Source: Verrucomicrobiota bacterium (GTDB lineage: Bacteria > Verrucomicrobiota > Verrucomicrobiia > Opitutales > Coraliomargaritaceae). Taken from it: a stretch of 23,465 nucleotides of DNA. The translations under genes and the position numbers were made by a program. This document shows positions 6,007 to 16,256 of this stretch, piece after piece. Under the pieces are notes generated by a model. The model was given only the letters and a program-made list of their open reading frames with translations, ran no database searches and was not told where the DNA came from. The DNA is taken from NCBI GenBank assembly GCA_027620575.1, contig JAQCDT010000005.1:1-23465 (forward strand), read 5' to 3'. The number at the start of each line of letters is the position of its first letter. Position 1 is the stretch's first letter.

Positions 6007-8544
6007 TTACACATCCAAGTGGGCAACATTTAGGGCGTTATCTTCAATAAAAGCTCTACGTGAAGGAACATCTTCGCCCATCAGCATAGTAAAGACAGCA
6101 TCTGCATTCGCGGCATCTTCAATGGTGACTTTGAGCAATTTACGTGTGCTTGGATCCATCGTCGTCTCAAAAAGTTGTTTCGGGTTCATTTCCCCAAGAC
6201 CTTTATAGCGCTGAATGGTTAAGCCTCGCTTGCCGATTCTTCGTATCGCATCAATTAATTCAATGATCGAGCAAAGTTCTACGATATTTTCCTTCTTCTC
6301 ATCACCCTTATTTTCAATTAAGTGATAGCGCACCTCTTCAGTCGGTGAAAATTGTTTAATATCAATGCCAAAATTTGCCAGCTCTTTGAGCAGTTTACTC
6401 ATTTCTGTTGATTCAAAAATTTCATGTAATGAAATTCTTTGTTGTACCTGTAAGCCTTCTTTATTCGTCACTTCTTTGAGAATTGCTCCTGAAGAATCTC
6501 CAGCGCTTAAGTCATGTTCTTGATGAAATGAGGCTCTTTCTTCATCACCTTTTAAAAAGTTGAATGACTCCTTATTTCCGGTACGGATACGCACAATATA
6601 TCTCGGTAAAGTATGATTTTCGGGATCGTGTTGGTCAAGGTATTCGGCAAGATTGCAGCCATATCGAGAAACGCCTTTGCCAACCATTTCCAATCGTGAT
6701 AAGATTTCCACTACCTTATCGATGGATTCACTTCCAAGCTCTCGATCGTCTCTGAGACGTTTAAAGGTGACATCTTCACTTCCGAGCTCAAGAAGGATGC
6801 GGTTGAGTTGTGGGTCATTATCAATGTATTGCTCTCTGCGTTTACGTTTAATTTTATAAAGAGGCGGTTGAGCGATGTAAACATACCCTGCTTCAATCAG
6901 TCCTTTAAGTTGTCTGAATAAAAAGGTTAAAAGTAAGGTTCGAATGTGTGCTCCATCGACATCAGCATCGGTCATGAGAATGATTTTATGATAGCGGGCT
7001 TTTTCCACATTAAAAGCACCTTCACCTTCTTCTCCGATCCCTGTTCCAACTGCGGTTATCAGGCTGCGAATTTCATTATTAGCGAGCACCTTGTCTAAGC
7101 GAGCTTTCTCCACATTCAATAACTTACCGCGAATAGGGAGGATTGCTTGAGTGGCACGGTCTCGTCCTTGTTTGGCGGATCCACCCGCTGAATCACCCTC
7201 AACAATATACAATTCAGAAACAACTGGGTCTTTCGAAGAGCAATCTGCTAATTTACCCGGCAGTCCGCCTCCAGAAAGGGCACCTTTTCGAACGGTTTCA
7301 CGAGCTTTTCTTGCTGCTTCTCTCGCACGAGCTGCATTCAAGCATTTATCAATAAGACGCTTCGCAATTTGTGGCTGTGTTTCAAAATGATATTTTAATT
7401 CTTCGCCAGTGATTTTTTGAACAATCCCATCGACTTCACCATTGGAAAGTTTGGTCTTGGTCTGTCCTTCAAAGCGAGGCTCCGGAACTTTTACGGAGAT
7501 GACAGCGGTTAATCCTTCTCTTGAATCATCACCCGATAGATTAGGGTCTTTATCTTTAAGTAAATTATTTTGTTTAGCGTAGTTGTTGATAACACGAGTT
7601 AAAGCAGTACGAAAGCCCGATAAATGTGTACCTCCTTCAATATTGAAGATCGAATTTGCGTAGGCATAGATTTGATCATTATAACTGTCGTTATACTGAA
7701 GTGCGATATCCACAACAATATCGGTATCTAAATCTGGGTTTGGAGAGGGTGCAGAGCCACTAATTTTGATTGGCTCATCGTGTAGTACATTTTTGTTCTC
7801 ATTAAGGAAGGTCACATATTCTGCGATTCCATCTTTAAATATAAAGTTTTCGGTTTTATTGATACGTTCATCGACAAAGATGATTTCGATTCCAGGGTTC
7901 AAAAATGCTAGTTCTCTTAAACGTTTGGCTAAGAGTTCAAATTTGAATTCACGAGTGGATAGAAAAATTTCGGGATCAGGTGAAAAAGCTATTCGTGTAC
8001 CTGTCAACTTGGTATCACCTATAATCTTCATCTTTGAAGTGGTGATTCCTCGGGAAAATTCCATTTTGTGTACTTTGTTGTCTCGTTTGACTTCGACCTC
8101 AAACCATTCTGAAACAGCATTCACACATTTCGCTCCAACTCCGTGCAGACCGCCTGAGACTTGATAGGCGCCTTTACCGAATTTACCACCCGCATGCAGA
8201 TTGGTCATAACCAACTCTAAAGCCGGTATGTTATACTTTGGGTGAATATCAACAGGGATACCACGACCATTATCTTCGATTGAGCACGAGCCGTCATTAT
8301 GAATGCTCACCGTAATCTTTGAACAATGTCCAGCTAGAGCTTCATCAATTGAGTTATCAACGATCTCAAAAACACAGTGATGCAGACCACGCTCATTGGT
8401 GTCTCCAATGTACATATCGGGTCTTTTTCTAACCCCTTCTAACCCCTCTAATTTTTCAATTTTTGAAGAGTCATAAACTTCTTTATTCGTATTTTCAGAT
8501 GCTATATCTGGATTTTGTGAGTCTAATTTTTTTTCGTCTGACAT
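6007..8544 (-). CDS. gyrB: DNA gyrase subunit B
   Basis: ATPase subunit of gyrase, 845 residues. The GHKL ATPase has EIVDNSIDEALAGH with E60 and N64 (E. coli E42, N46 equivalents), D90 in EDNGRGIP, and GGLHGVGAKCVNAVS (130-144). The transducer domain follows. TOPRIM has EGDSAGGSAKQGRD (448-461, catalytic E448) and DADVDG (525-530). A block of about 170 residues between TOPRIM and QRYKGLGEMNP is the type of insertion found in E. coli GyrB and explains the length. The N-terminus carries a charged extension of about 25 residues before KLEGLEGVRKRPDMYIG. It heads the gyrB-gyrA pair and is divergent from the Rrf2 gene across a 151-base gap. ATG 8544 has only A/T-rich sequence upstream and no Shine-Dalgarno. 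Confidence 0.98.
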   Translation of the reverse strand: MSDEKKLDSQNPDIASENTNKEVYDSSKIEKLEGLEGVRKRPDMYIGDTNERGLHHCVFEIVDNSIDEALAGHCSKITVSIHNDGSCSIEDNGRGIPVDIHPKYNIPALELVMTNLHAGGKFGKGAYQVSGGLHGVGAKCVNAVSEWFEVEVKRDNKVHKMEFSRGITTSKMKIIGDTKLTGTRIAFSPDPEIFLSTREFKFELLAKRLRELAFLNPGIEIIFVDERINKTENFIFKDGIAEYVTFLNENKNVLHDEPIKISGSAPSPNPDLDTDIVVDIALQYNDSYNDQIYAYANSIFNIEGGTHLSGFRTALTRVINNYAKQNNLLKDKDPNLSGDDSREGLTAVISVKVPEPRFEGQTKTKLSNGEVDGIVQKITGEELKYHFETQPQIAKRLIDKCLNAARAREAARKARETVRKGALSGGGLPGKLADCSSKDPVVSELYIVEGDSAGGSAKQGRDRATQAILPIRGKLLNVEKARLDKVLANNEIRSLITAVGTGIGEEGEGAFNVEKARYHKIILMTDADVDGAHIRTLLLTFLFRQLKGLIEAGYVYIAQPPLYKIKRKRREQYIDNDPQLNRILLELGSEDVTFKRLRDDRELGSESIDKVVEILSRLEMVGKGVSRYGCNLAEYLDQHDPENHTLPRYIVRIRTGNKESFNFLKGDEERASFHQEHDLSAGDSSGAILKEVTNKEGLQVQQRISLHEIFESTEMSKLLKELANFGIDIKQFSPTEEVRYHLIENKGDEKKENIVELCSIIELIDAIRRIGKRGLTIQRYKGLGEMNPKQLFETTMDPSTRKLLKVTIEDAANADAVFTMLMGEDVPSRRAFIEDNALNVAHLDV

Positions 8545-8650
8545 TAGTATAAAATAAAACCGATTTTTTGCTCTTATGGCTACAAAAATATCACCTTTTT
8601 TCGTCTTTTTTTGTTTTTTATTTTTCTCATTGAAAGGAGTTTACATCATT

Positions 8651-8679
8651 TTGTTATAGCGTTTACTGTTGGCTATATT
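8651..8679 (+). promoter_or_regulatory. Likely promoter of the Rrf2-family gene
   Basis: TTGTTA (8651-8656) and TATATT (8674-8679) are separated by 17 bases, resembling a housekeeping -35/-10 pair. Transcription would begin near 8686, about ten bases before the GTG start. The rest of the 8545-8650 gap is A/T-rich with long T-runs. I found no convincing gyrB promoter pair in it. Confidence 0.4.
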
Positions 8680-8692
8680 TATTTAGCTATAA
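8654..8692 (+). promoter_or_regulatory. GCTATA inverted repeats over the Rrf2 promoter (candidate operator)
   Basis: TTATAGC (8654-8660) is repeated in inverse as GCTATA (8672-8677, spacer 11) and as GCTATAA (8686-8692, a perfect 7-bp inverse). The copies overlap the end of the -35 box, the -10 box and the likely start point, where an autorepressor would bind. Assignment to the neighbouring Rrf2 protein is inference. Confidence 0.4.
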
Positions 8693-8695
8693 AGT

Positions 8696-9109
8696 GTGAA
8701 AATTTCCCGAAAATTAGAATATGCCTGTCGAGTATTAGCCCAATTAGGTCGTCACCAAGGGGTGGGTTCTATGGTGCATATTGACCGCCTTGCTCAAGCG
8801 GAGTCTATTCCCTCAAATTATTTGGTGCAGATTCTCAATGAGCTACGAACAAAAGGACTGATTAGCAGTAAACGAGGCAAGCAAGGCGGCTATGCTTTAG
8901 CTAAATCTCCTGAACAAATCACGCTTTTAGCGATTGTTGAAGCAGTGGACACAGAGTTGCTTAAAGCCTCATATAATTCAGTGGGCGAATCGGGTGCTAA
9001 AGTTTCGGAAACTTGGGATAGTGTACGCCTAAAATTCGTTGACTATTTAAGTGAGATCACACTCGATTCAATCATCGAGAAGGATGATAGCAAGATGTAC
9101 TATATTTAG
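8696..9109 (+). CDS. Rrf2-family transcriptional regulator
   Basis: A 137-residue winged-helix regulator. It opens MKISRKLEYACRVLAQL, then has the Rrf2 core: IDRLAQAESIPSNYLVQILN, the wing KRGKQGGYALAKSPEQITLL and IVEAVD. The C-terminal part lacks the three clustered cysteines that hold the Fe-S cluster in IscR or NsrR; the only cysteine is C11. It may therefore sense something else, as CymR-like members do. The start used is GTG 8696, giving the standard family N-terminus, with no Shine-Dalgarno. It is divergent from gyrB and convergent with the respiratory operon. No isc, suf or cysteine-synthesis genes are nearby, so its target is unknown. Autoregulation is suggested by inverted repeats over its promoter. 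Confidence 0.88.
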   Translation: MKISRKLEYACRVLAQLGRHQGVGSMVHIDRLAQAESIPSNYLVQILNELRTKGLISSKRGKQGGYALAKSPEQITLLAIVEAVDTELLKASYNSVGESGAKVSETWDSVRLKFVDYLSEITLDSIIEKDDSKMYYI

Positions 9110-9155
9110 TCTCGCTTTACCTGTTTCGGATCAAAACCGACTAGCAAGCTTCGAC

Positions 9156-11000
9156 TTAAAATTCCCAAATCATGGGAATAAAAATAGTGGCTACAACGAA
9201 GCATATTATGTTCAGAGGTAGTCCAATCTTTGTGAAGTCAGTAAAGCGATAGCCTCCTGCACCATAAACATAGGTATTTGTTTGATACCCGATGGGTGTG
9301 GCAAAGCTTGCGGAGGATGCGATACACGTTGCAATAACAAAGGGACGTGGATCTAAGCCAAGGTTTATCGCCAAACTAATCGCAATTGGAATCATTAAAG
9401 CAACCGCTGCATTATTGGATAAAAATTCTGTAAATGCGGAAGTAATCAAATAAACCACAGCCAGTAAAATGATTGGCTGTAAGGCAATCGGTGCAAAAGT
9501 GAATACGCAGTTGGCAATACCTTCCGCAATTAAGTTACTGGCTCCTGTGGAAGTCATTGCTTGTCCGAGTGCAAGCATACCAAAAATGATTGAAAGAATT
9601 GGCCAATGAACCGATTGATACGCTTCACTGGGTTCTAAGCACCTAGAAATTAGTAATACACTCACTCCAAAGATTACTGCTGCGACTATCGGTATCACGT
9701 GAAAGGATGCGAGTAATACAATCCCTAAAATCGTTAAAATAGAAATAGATTGTTTGAAACGACTCGGCGGTTTTTTCTCTTTGTGTATACGATCGAGGAT
9801 AATAATTTGGTCACTGAACTCTAAGTTTTCGACTGCATCAATAGAGCCCATGAGTAAGAGCGTGTCGCCTTCTTGAAGACGAACCTCATTTAAGCTATCT
9901 CTGAGATTCACTCCCTTGCGATGAATCGCTACTAATACCATACGAAACTGTTGGCGGAAGTTAATCTCTTCTAGAGTTTTGCCAATGAATTGAGCCTGTG
10001 GTGCGACAATACCTTCGATGACTAGGCCTTCATTACTAGAGATGATACTGAGACTGTTTTCAAATTCTTCAGGAAGTTGAAATGCATTCGCAATGCCATT
10101 GCCATTGCCATTGCCATTGCCATTGCCATTGGTCTGCGTGGGTCTGCAAGCTAAGAGTAAGCGATCTCCCTCTCGTAGCTCAATTTCTTCTAATTTGCCT
10201 TTCATCACCACACCACGACGGATGATTTCTATTAAGCGAATACTACGATGTTTAGCCAAGCCTGAGTCATTTGCATTTGAGCCAATGAAATCTGAATTAG
10301 GTCGTACAAATACTTCAGTAATAAATTCCTTACGTTCATTTTCAGAAAGAATCGCAGTTAAAGTTTCTCGATGGGGTAACAAGCGATTGCCAAATAAAAC
10401 AAGGAAAATAGTTCCGACAAAGACCAGAGGCAGGCCAATCGATGCCAGTTCAAACATGCCAATAGGTTCATAGCCTGATTGGGTTAAAATTCCACTCGCA
10501 AGCAAGTTAGTACTCGTGCCAATCAAGGTACAGGTACCCCCTAAAATTGATGCATAAGAAAGCGGAATCAATAATTTAGAGGAAGCAATATTCATACTTT
10601 TCGCCAACGTTAATATAACAGGCATCAGTACAATAACTACGGGTGTGTTGTTCACAAAAGCAGATGCAGCGGCTACGCCTAGTATCATCACAAAAAGAAA
10701 TCGTTTATAGGATAGCTGAGATAGCTTACCTAGGTATTTGGTGATTCCTTTAATCACGCCTGTTTTTTCTAAAGCAGTGCTTACGATAAACATACCTGCA
10801 ATGGTAATTGGAGCTGGGTGTGCAAAAACACCTAAGGTCGCTTCGAGACTCGGAAGCGTGTTCACACCAGTGATCATACTCACAAACACGAGTATGCCTA
10901 AGACCGTAAGTGCAGTTAGATCAGGGCTAATTCGCTCATGAATAAAACTGTAAATCGATAGCCCTAAAAGACCAAAAACAAAGTAAATTTCCCACGTCAT
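9156..11000 (-). CDS. SLC13-family (DASS-type) anion permease with two RCK_C domains
   Basis: A 614-residue inner-membrane permease. Two hydrophobic halves (about 1-205 and 415-614) flank a cytosolic insert with two TrkA-C/RCK_C-like modules (about 222-286 and 322-388, ending EGDRLLLACRP and EGDTLLLMGS). Family segments include FVNNTPVVIVLMP (115-127), GTSTNLLASG (161-170), SNNAAVALMIP and TPIGYQTNTYVYGAGGY near the C-terminus. The substrate (sulfate, a dicarboxylate or another anion) cannot be read from the sequence. Residues 291-302, between the two RCK_C modules, are six Asn-Gly pairs encoded by a hexanucleotide repeat. The start ATG overlaps the ctaG stop by one base (TAATG). AAGGAAA about seven bases upstream is the only good Shine-Dalgarno-like site in the window. 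It is the last gene of the oxidase operon. Confidence 0.88.
   Translation of the reverse strand: MTWEIYFVFGLLGLSIYSFIHERISPDLTALTVLGILVFVSMITGVNTLPSLEATLGVFAHPAPITIAGMFIVSTALEKTGVIKGITKYLGKLSQLSYKRFLFVMILGVAAASAFVNNTPVVIVLMPVILTLAKSMNIASSKLLIPLSYASILGGTCTLIGTSTNLLASGILTQSGYEPIGMFELASIGLPLVFVGTIFLVLFGNRLLPHRETLTAILSENERKEFITEVFVRPNSDFIGSNANDSGLAKHRSIRLIEIIRRGVVMKGKLEEIELREGDRLLLACRPTQTNGNGNGNGNGNGIANAFQLPEEFENSLSIISSNEGLVIEGIVAPQAQFIGKTLEEINFRQQFRMVLVAIHRKGVNLRDSLNEVRLQEGDTLLLMGSIDAVENLEFSDQIIILDRIHKEKKPPSRFKQSISILTILGIVLLASFHVIPIVAAVIFGVSVLLISRCLEPSEAYQSVHWPILSIIFGMLALGQAMTSTGASNLIAEGIANCVFTFAPIALQPIILLAVVYLITSAFTEFLSNNAAVALMIPIAISLAINLGLDPRPFVIATCIASSASFATPIGYQTNTYVYGAGGYRFTDFTKIGLPLNIICFVVATIFIPMIWEF
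9161..9179 (-). terminator. Possible terminator at the end of the cta-permease operon
   Basis: On the minus strand ATTCCC-(7)-GGGAAT forms a 6-bp hairpin followed by TTTTAA, overlapping the last codons and stop of the permease. The stem is short and the U-tract brief, so this is a weak candidate. The 46-base gap to the convergent Rrf2 gene shows no better hairpin. Confidence 0.3.
10095..10130. repeat. Hexanucleotide tandem repeat, six GCCATT units, coding (Asn-Gly)6
   Basis: Six perfect GCCATT copies in tandem on the plus strand read as six Asn-Gly dipeptides in the permease linker. Because the unit is six bases, gain or loss of units changes linker length by two residues and never breaks the frame. 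Confidence 0.95.
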
Positions 11001-11791
11001 TAAGTGTTTCCTTCAGCTAAGTCATTTTCCTCATTTTTTGCCCAATGATAGAAGCAAAGCCCCAAAAGGGTTAAAGAAAATGCCATATTGATAACTTTCA
11101 TAATAATTCCGCCAAGAATTTGGTCATTTAATGGGTCAAGGTCAATGATTCTTGGAGCCCATGCATACGTTGGATACAGTGCCTCTCCTGCAAAAGTCAG
11201 AAAAGCAAACACGGGTAATTGTCCAACCATGAGTAGGAAAATTGTAATCAAGCGAATAGGAAAACTTCGTCTGGGCACAGTTTTTGATAGGGTCATAAAA
11301 GGCCACAGCATTAACAAACCTAAACTAAACATGGTAAAATGTTCGAGGATGTGGACTCGTTTATCAATTAATGCCACTTCATAGAGTGCCGGAATATGCC
11401 AAAGGGTGAAAACAAAGGTAAATAAAAGACCACCACACGCTGGATTGGTTAAAAAGCGGAGTAGGGATTTGAGCTTTGTACGTTCAATAAAAGCATCGAT
11501 CAACCAAGCGGGCATTCCGTAAATCAGTAAAGTCGGAGCGATGTAAATCAAAAGCATATGTTGCACCATATGAGCACTGAATAAAAAAAGTTCAGCAATC
11601 GAATCCAAAGGAGAACCCACTGCGACGTAGATGATCAGCAGACCCAAATAAAAACGCATGGAAGCCCCTAAGGGAAACGCTTCTCTAGGGTCTATCCGTG
11701 AACGCATGGGTCCTGTTGCAATCGCATACGCCCATCCGACAAATAATATCGATAGCAAAAGAAACGGTTCAGTGTGCCAATGAAGTTGCAT
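11000..11791 (-). CDS. ctaG: Cytochrome c oxidase assembly factor CtaG (caa3_CtaG family)
   Basis: A multi-pass membrane protein of about 263 residues with the family opening MQLHWHTEPFLLLSILF, then HMVQHMLLIYIAPTLLIYGM and LTNPACGGLLFTFVFTLWHI. The family is needed for formation of active caa3 oxidase in Bacillus. ATG 11791 is preferred; an in-frame TTG at 11800 would add three residues. AAGGAGAGG lies at 11836-11828, too far upstream (36 bases) to serve this ATG. A 74-base gap separates it from the subunit IV gene. Its stop codon overlaps the start of the SLC13 permease by one base. This is not the Cox11-type copper protein that also bears the name CtaG in proteobacteria. Confidence 0.88.
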   Translation of the reverse strand: MQLHWHTEPFLLLSILFVGWAYAIATGPMRSRIDPREAFPLGASMRFYLGLLIIYVAVGSPLDSIAELFLFSAHMVQHMLLIYIAPTLLIYGMPAWLIDAFIERTKLKSLLRFLTNPACGGLLFTFVFTLWHIPALYEVALIDKRVHILEHFTMFSLGLLMLWPFMTLSKTVPRRSFPIRLITIFLLMVGQLPVFAFLTFAGEALYPTYAWAPRIIDLDPLNDQILGGIIMKVINMAFSLTLLGLCFYHWAKNEENDLAEGNT

Positions 11792-11874
11792 GTATTCCAA
11801 GTATATGGGAATTATTTTAAATGCAATCCTCTCCTTGAACTAGTCAATATAGAGAGCTTGGGAAAAAGTAATGA

Positions 11875-12219
11875 TTATCGGCCGGGAATTTCTTGAGGGG
11901 CCACCATATCGCCACCCAACAAGAAGAGTAGAGCCGTGTAAGTCCCAAAGGCAATGATCATGCCTGTACCAAAAGCCATTGTTAGGATTAACTTATCATA
12001 AATAAGGTGCATAAACCATGCAACCACCCCGACAAATTTAAACAAAGACAAGGAAATCAATACCGTAAAAATCAACGTAGTCGGGAAAGGAAGGTAAACT
12101 AAAACCAACTCAATACCGGTAACCGCAGCAAGAATCAGAGCCAAATTCACAAAGGCATAATAGCGATCATTCTCTGCTTTTAGTATCTCTTTTTGTGACA
12201 TGTGTTCTGTATCAGACAT
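11875..12219 (-). CDS. ctaF: Cytochrome c oxidase subunit IV (prokaryotic COX4 family)
   Basis: A small membrane protein of 114 residues with a polar N-terminus and three transmembrane helices (about 24-42, 46-70 and 78-102). One helix contains FVGVVAWFMHLIYDKLIL, as in bacterial subunit IV of heme-copper oxidases. It follows subunit III by 12 bases, the place ctaF occupies in Bacillus-type operons. Such subunits support assembly or stability and carry no cofactor. Start ATG 12219 has an A/T-rich leader without a Shine-Dalgarno. Confidence 0.85.
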   Translation of the reverse strand: MSDTEHMSQKEILKAENDRYYAFVNLALILAAVTGIELVLVYLPFPTTLIFTVLISLSLFKFVGVVAWFMHLIYDKLILTMAFGTGMIIAFGTYTALLFLLGGDMVAPQEIPGR

Positions 12220-12231
12220 AATTTTTAAAAA

Positions 12232-12834
12232 TTAAACGATAAATTCTATTAAATATACCACAGTAAAGATAACGATCCAAACAATATCGACAAAGTGCCA
12301 GTACAATCCAGCAATCTCCACATCAATTGCATTTTTGTGAGCCTCCATCTTACCGCTTTGAGAATAAAAGAGCATAGAAATCAACCAGAATACACCCACA
12401 GCAACGTGAACACCATGCGTACCTGTCATCAAATAAAAGGTAGAGCCAAAGGTTCCTAAATCTAAAGTTAAGCCCTCATGGATAAAGTGTGCAAACTCAT
12501 AGACCTGACAACCAAGGAAGATTAATCCAAAGAAAATCACGCCCACCACATTCCTGCGAAAACTCTTCATTTCTCCCTTGTGCATCGCCGAGACTGAAAG
12601 CGCCATCAAGAACGAACTCATCAAAAGAATGAAGGTAGAAAATGATGTCAGTTCTAAACTGAATAACTGTGTCGGATCAAATTCTTCAGGATAAAGTTTG
12701 CGATAAATTAGATGGGTCGAAATCAGCGTCCCAAAAAACATGCAGTCAGACCCAAGGAAAAGCCACATTAACAATTTCTTATTCTTCACCATCAATCCGT
12801 GGTGACCATCATCATGGGATTCAGTCTGACTCAT
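12232..12834 (-). CDS. ctaE: Cytochrome c oxidase subunit III
   Basis: 200 residues with five predicted membrane helices, the short form typical of caa3-type oxidases rather than the seven-helix mitochondrial form. Diagnostic segments are LLMWLFLGSDCMFFGTLIST (21-40), FYLMTGTHGVHVAVGVFWL and the terminal GLYWHFVDIVWIVIF. The N-terminus is His-rich (SHDDGHHG). It lies 22 bases after subunit I and 12 before subunit IV. Subunit III stabilises the catalytic core and proton uptake. No Shine-Dalgarno precedes ATG 12834. Confidence 0.94.
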   Translation of the reverse strand: MSQTESHDDGHHGLMVKNKKLLMWLFLGSDCMFFGTLISTHLIYRKLYPEEFDPTQLFSLELTSFSTFILLMSSFLMALSVSAMHKGEMKSFRRNVVGVIFFGLIFLGCQVYEFAHFIHEGLTLDLGTFGSTFYLMTGTHGVHVAVGVFWLISMLFYSQSGKMEAHKNAIDVEIAGLYWHFVDIVWIVIFTVVYLIEFIV

Positions 12835-12856
12835 AAATTTTTGTTAAATCAAAAAA

Positions 12857-14842
<1,986 letters not shown>

Positions 14843-14851
14843 GGAAAGAAA

Positions 14852-16141
14852 TTATTGTAAACTTTGCAAATAGAGACTGATTTTTCGTATCTCTTCATCA
14901 TTCAGGAGTGGGTCAAGTTCACCAATTCCAGCACCCTTGGCTTTCCACATAAGATTACCTGGCTTTACCTCATCAGTATGCTTGATCCATTTAATAAAAT
15001 TAACCAATTGAGCTTCGCTGTCAACGGTGTTATCTTCATTTCGGTGATTTAGCCAGCCCGCAGCAATTGAATGACGTTCAGCAAGGTAGGTGAGACTCGG
15101 TCCTGCCACACCGACTGCACGAGGGTTGCCTTTGACCGCATGACAAGTCGCACATTTCGCTCGACCCATAAATAACTTTAAGCCTTCGTGAATATCACCA
15201 GTCAAAACTTCAGGAGTTTCATCGTAAAGAGTGTACCATTCTTCCCAAGTCATGCCTTCAGGAGCCTCGGTATGACCTTCATTCATACGATTCACCCAGG
15301 CATAAAAATCTTCATCATTGACCACATGGGCTCTGAACAACATTCGAGCATGAGAATCCCCACAATACTCCGCACACTGTCCATAATAATAATCGTAAAT
15401 TTCCTCCTCTAAATACTGCTCATAGGCCACTTGTCTTTCGTTCTCACTTCCTTCAAACCCCACTTTATTTGCCCATGCATCAATCGTATCACCTGCTTGT
15501 ATCCACATCGAATTTGCACGACCAGGGATCAAATCCACCTTACCCGCAATTTTCGGTAGCCAAAATGAGTGAATCACATCGACAGAGCGCAACTCAATAT
15601 GGATCGGACGGCCTGCAGGCATCACCATTTCATTTGACGTTGTGATGCCCAACTGAGGATATTCAAATTCCCACCACCATTGATAGCCAATCGCACGAAT
15701 GATAAACGGTTCATTTGCATCGGCTTCCGATAAATCACCATTTGTGTACCAACTACCGAGCAACGAACTTTCATCATCAGGTATTTCATGTGTATACCAA
15801 ATGCCTTGAAGCGTAGGCACCGCAATGATCACCAACAGTAAAATAGAAATACCGATCAATCCCAGTTCAACAAGCGGATTACCATGGCCCTGACTCGGAA
15901 TACTTTCATCGCCATCATTTTTATCTCTAAAGCGGATCACCACATAGACATAAACACCGCCCACCGCTAAGAAAATAAATCCAGTGACCCATACGGTGAG
16001 CATGAATAGGTCTAATTGCGTTTCCGCAATAGGACCCTTCGCTGTGAAAGTCGACATACGCGTATTCAGATCACAACCACTGATCAAAAGCAGTGAAAGC
16101 AAGCCCGTAAACCATACACAAAATACCTTAAATTTCTTCAT
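14852..16141 (-). CDS. ctaC: Cytochrome c oxidase subunit II with fused cytochrome c domain, lipoprotein
   Basis: From ATG 16141 it is 429 residues; upstream in-frame starts at 16150 and 16189 are possible but less likely. The N-terminus MKKFKVFCVWF leads to a lipobox LISGC (C23), so it should be lipid-anchored. Two helices follow, then the CuA domain with the histidine in DVIHSFWLP and the motif CAEYCGDSHARM supplying the remaining ligands. A C-terminal class I cytochrome c domain has CATCH as heme site and a likely distal Met in PGNLMWKAKG. Fusion of cytochrome c to subunit II defines the caa3 type: electrons enter directly here. The 115-base leader after the DUF420 gene carries mutually exclusive hairpins. 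No Shine-Dalgarno. Confidence 0.95.
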   Translation of the reverse strand: MKKFKVFCVWFTGLLSLLLISGCDLNTRMSTFTAKGPIAETQLDLFMLTVWVTGFIFLAVGGVYVYVVIRFRDKNDGDESIPSQGHGNPLVELGLIGISILLLVIIAVPTLQGIWYTHEIPDDESSLLGSWYTNGDLSEADANEPFIIRAIGYQWWWEFEYPQLGITTSNEMVMPAGRPIHIELRSVDVIHSFWLPKIAGKVDLIPGRANSMWIQAGDTIDAWANKVGFEGSENERQVAYEQYLEEEIYDYYYGQCAEYCGDSHARMLFRAHVVNDEDFYAWVNRMNEGHTEAPEGMTWEEWYTLYDETPEVLTGDIHEGLKLFMGRAKCATCHAVKGNPRAVGVAGPSLTYLAERHSIAAGWLNHRNEDNTVDSEAQLVNFIKWIKHTDEVKPGNLMWKAKGAGIGELDPLLNDEEIRKISLYLQSLQ

Positions 16142-16159
16142 TATATCCATAGACGTCAT

Positions 16160-16181
16160 TCGCGATGAAAATATTTCGCAA
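16160..16181 (-). promoter_or_regulatory. Hairpin just upstream of ctaC
   Basis: On the transcribed sense strand TTGCGA (16181-16176) can pair with TCGCGA (16165-16160) using one G-U pair around a 10-base A/T loop. It lies 18 bases before the ATG at 16141 and may affect initiation or mRNA stability. Weak. Confidence 0.25.
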
Positions 16182-16209
16182 AACTGCAATAAAAGGGACT
16201 ATTATTTCG

Positions 16210-16237
16210 TTACAAGCTAATCTTGTAAAAAATTAGC
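16210..16237 (-). promoter_or_regulatory. Two mutually exclusive hairpins in the ctaC leader
   Basis: On the sense RNA GCTAAT (16237-16232) pairs with ATTAGC (16221-16216). Alternatively TTACAAG (16228-16222) pairs with CTTGTAA (16216-16210), a perfect 7-bp stem with a 5-base loop. The two share bases, so only one can form at a time. Neither is followed by a strong U-tract. This is the longest gap inside the operon. It might be an mRNA processing or attenuation site, or chance in A/T-rich DNA. Confidence 0.4.
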
Positions 16238-16256
16238 AAAAGATTGGAAAAATTCA

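Noticed and set aside
8546..8551. TATACT (minus strand) as the gyrB -10 box
   Set aside because: It sits next to the ATG, so transcription would begin inside the gene, and no -35 lies at a suitable distance.
10093..10473. Plus-strand frame with a Leu-Pro repeat opposite the permease
   Set aside because: It is the antisense reading of the GCCATT repeat inside a well-supported permease gene, with no start context of its own.
11828..11836. AAGGAGAGG (minus strand) as the ctaG ribosome-binding site
   Set aside because: It is 36 bases before the ATG, and no ATG, GTG or TTG start lies at the right distance; only an ATT codon follows it in frame.
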